Source: Cephalotus follicularis (lineage: Eukaryota; Streptophyta; Magnoliopsida; Oxalidales; Cephalotaceae). From it: a DNA stretch of 64,000 bases. The DNA lies in contig BDDD01005844.1 in assembly GCA_001972305.1 (NCBI GenBank), positions 1 through 64,000 of the forward strand. The letters are read 5' to 3'. Made by a program: the position numbers and the translations under genes. Positions 1 through 12,429 of the stretch are shown here, in pieces. The notes beneath the pieces were generated by a model, which worked only from the letters and a program-made list of their open reading frames with translations, was not told the origin of the DNA and ran no database searches. Numbering within the stretch: the stretch's first letter is position 1; each line of letters begins with the position of its first letter.

Positions 1-2833
1 AGGAGCATCCTCGGCCACGAGCCCAAGAGAAGGTTCCACTGTTGAGGGATCCGAGGCAGGATTCTCAGTAAGAATTGTGGAGAGGGGCACCACATCCGAG
101 GGCTCAACATCAGGCTCCCCGACGGTATCAACGAACATGACCACGTCGCGCCCTTCAGGCATCCACTCAGAATCCCAAGCTTGATCCTGATCCTCGTCCA
201 AGGTTTGGAAGGCCCTTTCCTCGGCGTCGTCAACCCCGTCAGGAATGAAGTCATATTCATTCACCTGAGGCCCGCAAATGATGGATTACAGTGGAAGTTC
301 AGGTTAAAACTCCACCATGCTTCGACAGGAGTAAAACACCAGGCGAAAAAAGACTGAAGACTTCTTGAAGACCTCTTTGTTGAAGTCCTCTAAAGCCCTG
401 AAGCTCTCCACAGCCCTGACCATGGCATATTGAAACTCCATGGAAGTCATGAAGTTCTCCACAGCCCTGGCCATGGCATCTTGAAACTCCATGGAAGTCC
501 TATATTTCTCCACGGCCCTGTCCTGAGCCTCCTGAAACTCCAAGGAGGCCTTGAAGTCAAGAACGGTCCTCTCCATGGCAGCTTGGGTCCGGACCCCCTC
601 AAGGTCCTTGTACTCAATAAGCATGTTGCCGTAGGCCTTCACCTTGTCTTTAAGAAGAGTGATCTTGTCAATGGTAGCATGCCTTATCTTCTTCTCCCTC
701 TCCATGTCTTGAAAGGCTTTATCCTTCTCGGCAGTGAGGCCCTCCTGGACCCTGATCACGTCTTCGAGTTGGGCCCTTAACACATCCTCCTTCCTCTTGA
801 ACTCAGCGGTTTTAGCCCCAATTTGTTCGAGCAGGGCACTCTCCTACTCAGTCCTCTCCTTTGCGAGCTGGGCATCGTTCATGAACTGAAAAGAGGAAAA
901 CATTGTCAAAAGAAAGTAGGGGATCCACAGATATCAAAAGGTCAGAAGAAGTTTACTAACCCTTAAGCAGCTTTGGAAGAGATGGGTCCAGAGGTGGGGA
1001 GTGTCCCAATCCTCTCTCAACTCCATTTCTTAGGGGAAGAGACCAGCATTGCCCAGAGCAACAGCGACCCTGGACGTCTTCAAGTTCACCCCAGACCTGC
1101 CGAGCCTGGTGAGGATCTTGTTGATTTGCTCCATCTCCTTAGCAGGATATGCGAGGGCAGGGACCTGGGAGCCCTCCTCAACGGGCTCGATCCTAGGTGC
1201 ATCCCCCTCTTCCGTCCTCTGCCTCCTCGACGGATGTTCAAGGTCGTCAGCAGCGACCCGCTTGCCCCGGGCAATCTCAGCCCTCCTTTCCTCAGACCTG
1301 GCCCCAACGGCCATGTTGGTCTCTGTCACCATGGCAACCTCGACCTGAGGATCCACGGTCCTAGCCCCGGAGTCACCGGCCGCAAATTTGGCCCTGGTCT
1401 CCTCGGCCGCCTCAGCTCTGGTCCTGGTCTCCTCGGCCGCCTTAGCCCTGGCCCTGGCCTCCTCGGCACTCTTCTGGGCACGTTCCCTAGATCTGGCCTC
1501 CTCGACCCCCTTTCTGGCACGCTTCTGTGCCCTGGCCCTTTCAGCGGCCACCTCGGCACCCCCCTTTCGTGCCCCGGCGGTGGATTTCCTCCTCATGAGG
1601 GCCTTTTTCTTCGCGTCGGCCTCTCGCCTCCGCTCCTCAGGGTCCTGAGCCCTGACCTGCTCCCGGGTAAACCTGACGGCATTCAGAGCAAATTCTTGGT
1701 ACGCCATCGCTACACAAAAACGTAGAAAGATAGTAAGAAGACCATTCAAAGCATAGATGAAGGAAAACAAAAAAAAATACATATAATAATCCAAAGTAAA
1801 GCATAATACAGCTCTCTCCTTGGCCGGTTGCCGTGGACTCAGGTCCATCTCGGGCACCCGTGCTCCTTCCTCTCTCAACTCCCACAGCCGAGGATCCAAG
1901 TCTGTCTTGGGAATCCGAGCCCCCTTCAATCCTAATCCTCATGGGGACCTCCTCAGCCAGGTCCGGGCTAGCCCTACGGCCACGAGACGTGCTGAGCCCA
2001 TAGAGTTGTAAGCTTATCTCCAAGACCACCACCAGCACCTCCTCGGGGGTAAGCATCAGAAGCTTCTCCAGGTCAACCTTCTCCTCCCTGCTCAAGGGCA
2101 CCCTTAGGCTAAGGGCCACGGTGTCTAAGGTATCGCTCCATGGGCTTGGCGTGAAGCCAAGAAGATTCTTGATCATAAAGTACTTCTCCCTCCAATTTTT
2201 GACCGTCCTGGTATTCTCGGCCAGCAGTTTGTGACAGCCCGCGCGAGACTTGAAGTAGAAGCCCCGCTTCTTTGGGGAGGAGGTTATGGTGTGGAACTCC
2301 TTAAACAGCCCTACAGTGGCTGTCACCCCTGCCTCTAGGCACCTGACAAGGAAGCTTATGATGAACCCCCAGGACTGGGCCTGGAGCATCGAGGGGTGAA
2401 CCTGGTAGTGGTCGAGGATGGTGGCAGCGAAGGGAGGCAGAGGGAATCTCAATCCATGTTCCAGGGCATCTTGGAACACCACGAAACAGCCCGACCTGCT
2501 CTCCATGACGACCCTGGGGTTAGCAAGGATCTCAAAATCGAGACCGCCAGGGATGTAGTAATCCTTGACCAGCTCAGCCAGCTTCTGGGGGCCTATCTTA
2601 GACTGCTTAAAGAGGGGCTCAACAACTTGGACCCCAGCCTCTCTTGCCGCCGCATTGGGATTCCCGGCAACGGAGGCCCTCGTCTCCACCTCCATGTCTA
2701 GGGGGCGCTCAGCAACAGTGACCCCCGGGGACAGTCGGGTTACCACCTCGGGGCGTCTGACCAGCCTTCTAGTCTGTTTGGTCATGGCCATGGTGTTTTC
2801 AGACAGAGAGGAAGACGAAGACGAAGCGGACAT
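1..2833 (-). pseudogene. Antisense additional ORF of Retand-like element (Transposase_28 domain plus coiled coil)
   Basis: Three exons can be read. Exon 1 (about 2833-1810) starts MSASSSSSSL and contains the plant 'putative gypsy type transposon' (Transposase_28) domain: residues such as GLRFPLPPF, LQAQSWGFIISFLVRCLE and GFTPSPWSDTLD. A GT-AG intron (1809-1710) joins in phase to exon 2 (1709 to about 1030), a basic/acidic Ala-Arg-Glu-rich low-complexity segment. A third exon (roughly 960 to 1, running out of the window) encodes a coiled coil with about three tandem 20-residue repeats built on EFQDAMARAVE (near 400-560). A TAG at 844-846 interrupts exon 3. The domain is known from Tat-lineage elements as an extra ORF of unknown role; despite the family name no transposase activity is established. 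The end is missing, so its full length is unknown. Confidence 0.7.
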
Positions 2834-3012
2834 GGGAAATTTTTATCGAGCAAAAGGTAAACAAAAATTGAGAGAAGTTGTTCACCTGGAGATCTGAGTA
2901 AAGAAGAAGGCGAAGTTTTTGAGTTTGAAGAGTGGAAGAACAAGGGATTCAAGAAATCTTTTGTTGTAGGGATTATGAAAGCGTAAAGAGGATCCCCAAA
3001 GTGGAAGAGGGG

Positions 3013-3020
3013 TATTTAAA
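3013..3020 (-). promoter_or_regulatory. Candidate TATA box of the antisense ORF
   Basis: On the minus strand the sequence reads TTTAAATA about 180 bases upstream of the ATG at 2833. The second Retand-like element has TATAAAAG about 205 bases upstream of the matching ATG (37232-37239), so position is conserved between the two. Transcription is inferred, not shown. Confidence 0.4.
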
Positions 3021-3415
3021 GACCCTGGGAACACATCCAGACCATAGATCCTAATCAATCTTAACGGTGGAGATCATCCTATCAAATCAGGAGCGGTAAA
3101 CGAAGAGTTTGAGCGCGAGCACCGAAGTGTCAGACGTTCAAAATTCATAAATCGTGGTGCAATGATGAGAGTGAATTGAAGGGGTATGGCGCCAAATGAC
3201 ATATGTCATGTCATATCCTATCAACAAGTTATTTGGGCTATAGGGATTGGGCCCACTTAAGGAATGGGTTGTTTTATCAGCTAAGGACTAAGCCCAACTC
3301 GAGGCCATGCACGTCTAATTTTTACCTCTTCCCATGCCAGTTTATATTTAGCCCTGCAAGGAAGCTCTGCCCAGGTAATAACTCTCAACTCTGCTCCTCC
3401 TCTTCTGCCAAGGCC

Positions 3416-3440
3416 AGAGAAGAAGGATCAGGGAGGCATA
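3416..3440 (+). other. Polypurine tract of Retand-like element 1
   Basis: A purine-rich run directly precedes the LTR start TGATGTGG at 3441. Nearly the same run precedes the LTR at 37635 in the second element. It is the expected primer site for plus-strand DNA synthesis and fixes the element's orientation as plus. Confidence 0.75.
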
Positions 3441-3993
3441 TGATGTGGGGAAAATTCTACTTAAAAGCATGGCGACACGTGCCTTCAGGAGAAGATGCCA
3501 GATGTCTCCCTAAGGCCTGGGCGCGTGGCCAGGAGTTACAAGTTTAAGTCATTAATGCGCCACTATTCTCAGGCGTTGCCAGCCCACGACCAGAGACGTA
3601 CACGACACCAAATCCTAAAGGGAAAGTACCACCAAGTCGTACGGAGATCAGGGGAAATGCCCGGGCTCCTCGGGCATTTTCCTTAGGGGCAACCGTCAAC
3701 TCCGAATTTCACGCTCTACAGTTATATCCAAGGCCTATAAATACTAACACTAACGACGTTATACAGGTCAGCCATTTTAGCACTCTAAAGAACCTTATTT
3801 TCTCTGTGCAACATCTAACTTGAGCGTCGGAGTGTCCCCGGGAGAACAACCTCCTGAACCTTCAACCCTTTTTGTTCTATTTGTGCAGGGATTATCCACC
3901 AGACACCTTTCTCGGACATATTCAAGCGTTCCCATTAACAAATCAAAACCCTCCACGTAGGGTACTGTTGAAGGGAGATTTTTTGTATCAACA
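3441..3993 (+). repeat. 3' LTR of Retand-like element 1 (553 bp)
   Basis: Starts TGATGTGGGG after the polypurine tract and ends ATCAACA. It shares a TATAAATA box (3736-3743), the stretch after it (CATTTTAGCACTCTAAAG) and the terminal sequence with the 5' LTR at 27154-27957. It is shorter than that copy (553 against 804 bp), the difference lying in the first half. A target-site duplication cannot be tested because the left end is outside the window. Confidence 0.8.
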
Positions 3994-5264
3994 ATCATAA
4001 AGTTTTTAACAAAAATAGATAATAAACATAAAATTATAAACTTTTGATAAATTAGATATTTGGTCGAAAAAAAAAGACGTCAAATTAAAAAAAACACCTT
4101 AACATCTATTAGGGACAGTGTAGTTGACTGCTTGACAATTGGTGGCCCACTTTGCTTTTTATATAAATTATTATATATACTAAAGCCCAAGAACAAATAA
4201 GATTAAAAAAACTAATATTATGACAATTGTGCCCTTTTTTATTTAAAAGAAAAAAAAAAGAAAAAACTTAAGCCAATATAAGACAAAAAGCTAATGTTAT
4301 GAAAATTGTGTTCTCCTTTTTTTTTAAAAAAAAAATCTTTGTCAAGTTTTAAGTTTTTTAATGTTTTTTCGTTTTTTCGTATACAGACAAAATCTACGTG
4401 TGACATCTGTGTTCTAGTAGTCTGTATCTGTGAGCCTACGTAATATTCTGTCTGTCTGTCTAGAGGTTAGTCTATTATTCTGGCATTCATGACGAATGCA
4501 TCACAACATTATTAAAATTTTAATTAGTGTGATTTTATTCCGATGGTTTATCTGTAAAATAAATAAATTCTCTTTGCTTTAAATTAAATGATGTTTTACT
4601 GAAATTGTTGCTAAATTTGAAAAAATAAGCCAAGTGGTATGTCTTAAACATCAAATTTTTGTTCGTATCGGTTAAATTCTAGACAAAAAACCTAGTCCAT
4701 TATGATTGAGTATGAAAGGAAATGCCAAATTTGTTTTTTTTCTATCTATCCCTCTCTCTCCTTCTCTCTCTCCTTCTCCCTCTACTGACGGCCTCACTGC
4801 CAAAATAACGCTAGCAAGACCACAGTGGCCTCCCGAGTGCACCGGACCTCACCCTAGCACTGGCGAACAGCCCCTATGAGTGCGCAAACCGCTTCTCTCC
4901 CCGCCACTGTCGTCTGCCAGATCTCCATCTCGAGCAATGGTCACGGCAAGGCGAGCCCATATCCAGCATCCTCGCGTTTAGGCTAGTTGAACGCGACCAG
5001 CCCTGACCCATGGCTACACCGGCAACGCAAGTCAACGGCGAAGACAGCCCGGTTAAACGCGCTTGTTCCGTCCATATGAGGCTGCATTGTGACCAACGCA
5101 CCTCTGATCCGTGATCCTTGACCTCCGACGCACCAGATCTGACCTTCCCCGCTTTGTCCGACCACCGCGAGTGGCTGACACGCTCCTGTCAGTGGCGACG
5201 CGTGAGCCCACTCGCCGGCAGCCTCCGGCAGCGAGTTTCAGACGAGCACCCAGCACTCTGACTC
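3994..5264. other. Unassigned AT-rich then GC-rich stretch
   Basis: 3994-4730 is AT-rich with runs of A and a short TCTG microsatellite (about 4450). 4740-4800 is a CT-rich low-complexity tract, and 4800-5260 is GC-rich and rich in CG. The short ORFs in the GC-rich part on the minus strand show no recognisable domain. It may be the 5' part of the LTR called copy A, but that boundary could not be set because copy B lacks the corresponding end. Confidence 0.4.
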
Positions 5265-6246
5265 TGTTTTTCGCGTAGGTGTGTTCCGTTCCAATTTTGC
5301 TCTGAGACTCCAGCTTTGTACTCCGTTCCGTCTGTTTCCGGTAAACTTTGAGCTTTCTCCATTAGTTTTACTTTCCGTTGAATTCCATATTTCCGTACCT
5401 GTTTCTGTGGTTTTAAGAATTTGACTTGTTTAATAAATTTGAAATTGGATAACTTGGATAACCACTTGGACTTGCTTTAGTGATTTTGAAGTTGTGTTTA
5501 ATTGAGGTTTAAACGGAATTTTATTGGTTTTTGCCATAACGCATTCATGACAATAAGTATACGTTGGAGTCATGTTTGGGTTTAGGTGTCATGTCGTGTT
5601 TGAGTTCTGATAGTCTGTTGTCTATCTATCTATTTGTTGGTAGAGGATCCTGCCATTGAGGTCGGCCATGGAGGAAACCAATCGTAGGACTTGCTCGTCT
5701 GTTCTGTGAGTGAAACGCCTTTCTTTAAACCTTTTTATTCTGAAATTCTGTTAAATGATTTAAATGTTTAAGCGTGTTCACTTATTTATTTCCTTATCTA
5801 AATGCATTTGGATATACTTCATTTCTGAAATATGTTTAAGTTTTAATGTCTAATAAATTCTTTGAATGTTTTACAAATGATCACATGATGATAGTCATAG
5901 TATGACGTTATTTTCAGTTATATCTGTACTTGATTAAAAAAAAAGATTTTTGTATCTGTTTGAATATGTTTTAAGTCTGTTTTGAGGCATTGCTGATTTC
6001 TGTACCTGTTGAGTCTATGTAAATATGATTCGATGCACTGATGATCTCGGTATTGTATTAGTTACCTATTTGTTGCCCATGATGCACTGTCTACATGTGT
6101 ATGACCATCTGTTGATGTTTTGATACGACGGTATCATTGCCACTATTATCTGCTGGACATTGGCCCGACGAGGCTCAAATGTCAACCTTACCTTGTAGAC
6201 CCATTGCATCTTTATATATTTATTATATTTAAACTCTGTTAACTAC
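5265..6246 (+). repeat. Gypsy-type LTR copy A, left part (split by hAT)
   Basis: From about 5865 to 6240 this is clearly similar to 16365-16765 (copy B), for example around CATGATGATAGTCATAGTATGA and GTCAACCTTACC. The match resumes after the hAT transposon at 18453. The left boundary is not determined. Its right edge here is the 8-bp duplication ttaactac (6239-6246) made by the hAT insertion. Confidence 0.65.
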
Positions 6247-6430
6247 TAGGGGTGCAAACGAGCCGAGTCGAGCCGAGTATTGACCCGTTCGAGCTCGGTT
6301 TGTTAAGTTTTTATCGAGTTCAAGTCGAGCTTTTAACGAGTCTATAAATTGCTGTTCGAATTCAACTCGATAAGAATTATATGAGTTCGAGCTCGACTCA
6401 AACTCGAGTACGAACTCGAGCTCGAGATCG
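6247..6430 (+). repeat. hAT left terminal and subterminal repeats
   Basis: The terminal inverted repeat is followed by many short copies of GAGTCGAG, CGAGCTCG and ACTCGAG up to about 6430. In characterised plant hAT elements such subterminal repeats bind the transposase; that role is inferred here. Confidence 0.7.
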
Positions 6431-7171
6431 TTAAAAAATTCACTGCCATTTCCCAAATAAATATCTACCAACAAATAAATAAAATACACTACTTCAATTT
6501 TGCTAAAATAATTCTTACAAACCAATAACAAATCTGAGTCCAACATACAACTGCAAGTCAATAACAAATCCAACATACAATTAAGGTCTCAAAAGGTTGT
6601 TGATCTTGCACAATACAAAAAAATAATACATGTCATTATGTCAATGCATGACCACAAATCCTTTACTACCAGCAGTGAAAGTCCATTAGCACTTGCCATG
6701 ACACACCAGTCTCAAAAAATTAATTCCCAGCTAACTTAGTAAAATGTAATGCTCATTAAGTACTTAATGCAAAAAGATTTACATTGTCAACAAGAATTCC
6801 AACACAAACATAATCTCATTAGCTAGATTGGCCTTAAATCATGTTGGCCAGCTAAGAATAAAAAATTATCATATTTCATATATTCAGAATATTAAAAAGC
6901 TTCTTACCTCTGCCTGAGGATTCTCACCTTTCCACTGCTGACCTGCTAAATGAAACAAAAAATTTATATAACACATCATGTGAATTGAAAGGTCATAAAA
7001 GTTGTTGATAAAAACAGGGTAAAGTAGGCTTGATATCAAACCTGGTAAAGATATCAAAACAACCTCTAAGGTAAAATAATCTCCTTTATATCTTCTTTGG
7101 TCTATTAAAAAAAAATCAAACCATTAGAATGATGAATACAAAATCATTCGTATGCTAATTAAACATACACA

Positions 7172-9240
7172 TTAACTTACTTTTGATCTCCTTTTTATGC
7201 CATAATAGCTGCGATACCAATCTTCTCCACAAAGTAGTACTTGGATAGTTTCGGTTGACAATGATGAACGAAATGTATCAATGACCCTACCTCCAACACT
7301 AAATGCATATTCCGATGCTACAGTACTCATGGGAATAGACAATATATCCCATGCCATCTTTGATAAGATACGAAACTTCAAATTATTTACCTTCCACCAA
7401 TCTAAAACATCAAATTGAGAGTCAACAGCCTCATCACAAATATAAACATTCTCCCCTAGATAAACATCAAGCTCTGATATGACATACTCAACAGAGTCCA
7501 CACTTCTAATGAACATATCAAACCTTGACCTCCCACTAGATTTACCTTTTCCAATATTAAGTTGGCTACTATAACCACCATCTGTCCCATCACCTTGAGT
7601 GGTTTTCTCAAGAGTAGCTAAAGTATGTGCAGTAACATATTCCTCATAAAGATCATACAAATTCTTACGAACAATAGCAATATATTCATTAGCTACATCT
7701 ATCGGATAATAAATAGATGGAAAACAAAACTCAATCAATTCATCTTATTTCTTGGATCTAAAATGGCAGCAATACTAATCAATAAGTTAGACTCACCCCA
7801 ATACTTATCAAATTTTACTTTCATTGCCTTAGCCATATTCCACACATTCACATTTTCAGTCATGCTTTTTTCATCCAATAATTCTTTCACTCTCCATAGC
7901 TCCGGAAGAAATAAATTAGAAGTTGGATATTCAGTACCTGATATGATGTGAGTCACTTCATTGAAAAGGGCCAAAAAAGAACAAACCTCAGCAACTTTGT
8001 CCCAATCTTCATCGCTTGGCAAGTGTATATAAGAAGGGTCTCTTTGTTGATATTGGGGGAACACCTCTCTAAACTCCAAGGCAGCTTGTAGCATGTTACA
8101 CGTTGCATTCCATCGTGTGCAGCAGTCCAAAATCAGCTTTTTCTTTGGCACTTGCAATTGCTTTGCGACATCACCAAATGTGATCAACCTTGATGGCGAG
8201 GCGGCAATATGCTTCACACTCTCACAAACATTTACAATGACACTACTGATATGAGAAAGCCCTTCTTGTACCAAGATGTTAAGTATGTGAGCACAACAAC
8301 GCACATGAAATAGCTCACCACCCAAGGGGAGTCTTTTTACAAAAGCAGAATTTCTTTTTAAGGCTCTAACCGCTACATCATTGTTACTAGCATTGTCAAC
8401 TGTTATAGAGCATACCTTGTGCTCTATTCCCTACTCAATAAGACATTTAAATATAGCATCATATATGGAAATCCCAGTATGAGGAGGTAGAACATCACAA
8501 AAATTCAAATTCCACTTCTGTAACTTCCAATCAGTATCCACAAAGTGACATGTCAAAACCATATACTGAAGTTTCTGGCCCGATGTCCACAAGTCTGTTG
8601 TAATACTCACTTTATTAATCCCTTTCAACATTGTCTTCAACCTTTTCTTCTCAATCTCATAGGCTGCTACACAATCAGTTTTTGACGTAGTCCATGAGAT
8701 CTTTTGATAATTAGGATTTGCAGTCCTCATCAACAAATTAAACAACTCATACTCCATGAAGTTAAATGGCAACTCATGAACCATTATCATATGAGCAGCA
8801 ATCTCCCTTATCTTTGCTTGATCATATTTGAAATTTTCTATTGAGGCCACACTCTCCAACTTTGCTTGATTGACATGAATGCTCATTTGTCCCTTTGCCA
8901 TACTCTTTATTCTTGGACAAGTATCCAAATGTTTTGAGAACTGGGTTGTGGTACCAGATTTAGGAATCCCGAATATCTTTTTACAATGGATGCATTGAAT
9001 TTTTTTCACTCCTTTGATTTCAACATCCTTAAAATCTTGCCAAACTCTTGATCTCTTCTTTCTTTTCTTCTTCTCAAATGGGTTCTCATTTTCTTCTTCT
9101 TCTTCTTCTTCTTCTTCTTCTTCTTGATTCTCAGTTCGTTCAGGTTCCTTATGTTCATCCACATTAAACGCTTTAACCACACTTTGATTTGCATCATCCA
9201 TAATTGGTTCCAGTGTTGAATCTTGTAAGCCACTGGACAT
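7172..9240 (-). pseudogene. hAT transposase (BED zinc finger, RNase H-like core, dimerisation domain), decayed
   Basis: About 690 codons with no intron. The N-terminus has an acidic poly-Glu run (9091-9126, a TTC repeat on plus). Next comes a BED zinc finger, RVWQDFKDVE to CIHCKKIF and HLDTCPRIK. The RNase H-like core has its first acidic residue in ITTDLWTSGQ and the second half around GGELFHVRCCAHILN; AAILDPRNKM follows. The C-terminal hAT dimerisation region includes DVLDWWKVN, LSIPMSTVASEYAFSVGG and STETIQVLLCGEDW. Two lesions break it: an in-frame TAG at 8431-8433 (within CLIE*GIEHKVCSITVDN) and a one-base frameshift near 7735-7745, just after LDPRNKM. The start at 9240 is the first Met before the acidic run. 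It cannot supply full-length transposase. Confidence 0.9.
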
Positions 9241-10019
9241 TCTGAAAAAATAAGCAGAAAAATTAACAAAATATATCAGTATATTTAAGTGTTGACGCTA
9301 AAAACTTGAATTATGTTATCTACCATTTGCTATCATTTTGCACTACATAAATCAGTATATAATTAAAAATGAAATCAGTATATGAAATCAATTCATAAAA
9401 TCAGTATATAAATAAAAATACATATATAATCTATATATATCAGTATATATAATTAATTAATTGAATAACGGTTATAGAAATTATACAACACATTAATTGC
9501 GCTTGAACTCGTCAAAAGAGATTTTAGTGATAATAATCCTACAACAAGATAAAAACAAATTCAGATCTTATCTCTAAAGTCTTATAAATTAATTAAATAT
9601 ATGTATGAAAGACTTGTAACATCTGTTTGAATAGAAAAATCCAGCTGAATACAAAGAAGAAATGTGGATACAAAGCAATTCTATCGATCTTGCTGGTTTA
9701 ATCTTTCACAAAGCATCAGATATAAATTATCAATCTTTTTTTTTTCACAACTGGATTAACGAAACAAATCAATTGGGAACCCCAATCCACTCTATGTTGC
9801 TTCTAGTTATGGATGTACATAGAACATATCCATGTATGCAATGACTATCAACAGCAAAGAAGTTGTAAAATTATATTGGTGCACAAGGAAAAGCTTGTCA
9901 GTAATTTGATTGTTTTGATGACGGGAGAGCTACTAAGAGAGGATAGGCAAGATATTATTAGTCCTTCCCTATTCATGGCCGCATGGAAGATTTTATATCC
10001 ATTTATGGACAGCAGAACC
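9241..10019. other. hAT 5' flanking region with ATCAGTATATA repeats
   Basis: AT-rich, no convincing coding sequence. Between about 9280 and 9450 the motif ATCAGTATATA recurs about five times in slightly different form just upstream of the transposase start. It could be promoter or transposase-binding sequence; the sequence alone does not decide. Confidence 0.45.
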
Positions 10020-12058
10020 AAAAAAATTCTCCTAGCTTCAGCCGAGAGAGAGAGTGAGAGTGGTTCTGGTTTTCTTCTTCTTCCCGTTCATAGCGCCTGG
10101 ACCAGTAGCTCTTGAAGCGTCCGAGCACAGCAAGGAGAAGAAGCAGACGTGGGCTAAGGAAGAAGAAGACGAACCAGAGGAAGAGAAGTAGCAGAGAAGG
10201 AAGAGGTTCGCGCAAGAGAACAGTAGTAAGAACTGTGAGTGGGACATCCTTTCCTCTAAGCATTTTATTTGTTCATCTTATATTTCTTTGAGAATCCTTC
10301 TCCTCAGTACCAGTCATGAGTAAGTGAGCTTGATGGGAGTTCGTTTTCCCTAATGTCTGATGTTAGCCATTTCTTGTGAGAGAAGAGCTTTCCCTGAGTA
10401 GAAATGTTCAGTCCCTTACATCGTTCATCACAGGATGAGATAACGTGTAAGTGTTCACCCCCCTCCTCAGCGAACCTGTGATGGGTCGTTGAGCGAGTAT
10501 GCCCCCGAGTTTCCTTACCTGGATCTCCTTGCACTGTGGCTATGAAAGTGTACAACGGTGAGTGAAGCCGAGCACATAGGTACAAGCTCCATCCTCCTCG
10601 GCATTCTCATCGCTAGGGTGAGAAGATGAGCGAGTCTGTCCCCGGGTTCCATACCTGGATCCCCTTGCATTGTTGCTAGGANCTTAGTTGTTCTCCTCGG
10701 GTATTTAGCCGAGAAGGACTCCAGTCCCTTTTGATCTCCTTCTTTTAACAGTTGCAATATCAAGTTTATTTCAGCTTTCATAAATGCTCTAGAATCAGCT
10801 AAGCAGAGAAAAGAGTAAGTTTTTCAAGTACTTTGAGCGTTTCTTTATTGTATACCATGATATATGTATATATATGTTGCTACAGTCTTTTTCCCCAGTT
10901 GGGATAATTGTTCATGATCATGGTAAGTTTCCTTCAGAGCATTCCTTGTTAAAGAATGCATCAGAAATGTTTTGTTCTCATTTCACTTAGTCAGTTGGAC
11001 TAATCCCCTCACAAACTATTTTGCAGAGCAGCCAGACAGAGGAGATCCTCCACCCCTACAGTAGGAAGCTAAGCAAGGTAGTTTTTAAGCTCAGCACGGG
11101 ACGTCAGCAAGAACGTTTAGACATGCATGGCATTAAGCATTCTTTTGGGTTCCTTTCTTTTGTTGCAAGGGTAGCATAGAGATTTTGTGTATGATGATAT
11201 CCTTCTCATGTAAAGAAATGTAAGTTACGTATTCTTTTGCAGAGCAGAGGAAGCTTGCTCATATGTTATGGCCGAGGATCAAACAAGTTATGTAATTATA
11301 CCTTTAAGAAAGTATATGGATGTTTTGAGTTCATAGATGTTTTTATCTTGTGTTTTCATGGATGTTTTATGTTATGAGTTTCGTGATCCCAAGTCGGGCC
11401 GAGGAGTTAGAGAGTCCTCGGGTGTTCTAGTGGGTATAGCTAGGCCATACCATGGGAGATGTTTGAGACTAGAAGTTGATGTCGGGGAGGTGGTGATGTC
11501 CCCGGGGTGTGTCTTGCATAAGGATAAAGGAGCCAGGGAAGAAGGAGCCGAGGAGACAGGGAGTGTCCTTGGGCATGGTTTAGCCTTGAGGTTTAAGTGT
11601 TTATGTTTCTTTTTGACAGGAAGGTAGTGCCAGGGGACAAGGTACGTCCTCGGGGCCTGAGCAGACCTAAGTGTTAAGTGAGCATATGAGGAGCACGAGT
11701 GTGTTCCCCTCAGGCTTTAGTTAAGCGGTGCGTTTTGTTACAAGTCTAGTTGGTTATAAGGAGCAGAGGAGGAAGACCCGAGGACAAGGGATGTCCCCGG
11801 GCATGTTATGTTAAATGAGCAGGTGAGAGGCACTTGGGTGCTCTCCTCAGGAGCTTTTATGTTTGTTGTGCACCGAGCTCAGGCCTTCTCCTCGGGCTTG
11901 TGCGCGACAGTTTCCTGGGGAGTCCTTTTGTTGGCTCTTCGGGCAGGAGGTTGGTAGAAGGGTTGTTGGCAAGGAGCGCCATCCCTGGTCTGGACACGTG
12001 TCCCATAGCAGTAGCGGGAATGGATCCTGACAACTACGGTCATTTGCAGCTGATTTAG
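10020..12058 (+). repeat. Probable LTR-derived non-coding segment
   Basis: No coherent ORF. It is rich in CCGAGGA/TCCTCGG words, like the LTR fragments at 14.5-16.3 kb and 59.3-61.7 kb. It also contains, near 10995-11040, a tract with the same order of motifs as the end of other LTRs here (GTTGGACTAATCCCC, then a CAG and purine-rich stretch; compare TGTGGACTAACCCC at 17047). No clear TG...CA ends or target duplication were found, so the limits are approximate. One N at 10682. Confidence 0.45.
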
Positions 12059-12220
12059 TACCTGAAAGTGAAGATTCCCTTTCGAGGAGATGGGGAATGG
12101 GAGGAGGTAGTGTTGCCTCCAGATGTTCGAATAAGAGATCCTACGTCAGATCATGACAATACGGATGACGAGGAAGACGAATGGGAAGACGATGTTTCTG
12201 ACACGGATGAGGAGGACTGA
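12059..12220 (+). CDS. Acidic ORF fragment, unidentified
   Basis: A 53-residue open stretch begins after a possible 3' splice site (TTTGCAGCTGATTTAG) with YLKVKIPFRGDGEWEEVVLPP and ends in a strongly acidic tail (DDEEDEWEDDVSDTDEED, then TGA). I do not recognise the family. The position just upstream of the Transposase_24 gene suggests the last exon of a companion transposon protein, but the sequence does not show a TNP2-type domain. Confidence 0.35.
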   Translation, partial: YLKVKIPFRGDGEWEEVVLPPDVRIRDPTSDHDNTDDEEDEWEDDVSDTDEED

Positions 12221-12429
12221 GTGATGGAATATGATTCCGATAGTCAGGACGACATGGATATTGATAGCATAGATTAAACTGTAAGTTAATAGTGTAGTAT
12301 ATGTAGTAAGTACTGTTTGCAATAGTATTCTTAATGTTCTAATGTGACACGCATTGTAATTTGATAATATATAGTAGGACAACTGTATGTAGTTTGTATC
12401 GTTTTTAAATATGGTGAGTTCTTGCAGAT

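Larger units (their letters stand above)
1..3993 (+). mobile_element. Tat/Retand-like Ty3/gypsy retrotransposon, 3' part
   Basis: The window opens inside this element. What remains is the region between pol and the 3' LTR, a polypurine tract and the 3' LTR. The assignment rests on similarity to the fuller element at 27154-40393: same antisense ORF with a Transposase_28-type domain, same purine tract, same LTR start (TGATGTGGG) and the same sequence around the TATA box. Gag and pol lie outside the window to the left, so completeness cannot be judged. The LTR ends in ACA at 3993, after which AT-rich unrelated DNA begins. The element's sense strand is plus; its coding sequence here runs antisense. 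Confidence 0.8.

Noticed and set aside
973..1725. 250-codon plus-strand ORF rich in Pro, Gly and Leu
   Set aside because: Antisense shadow of the Ala/Arg/Glu-rich exon 2 of the antisense ORF; no domain and GC-driven openness.
11337..11627. 96-codon plus ORF and neighbouring short ORFs between 10 and 12 kb
   Set aside because: No domain, and CCGAGG-rich words match non-coding LTR sequence elsewhere in the window.
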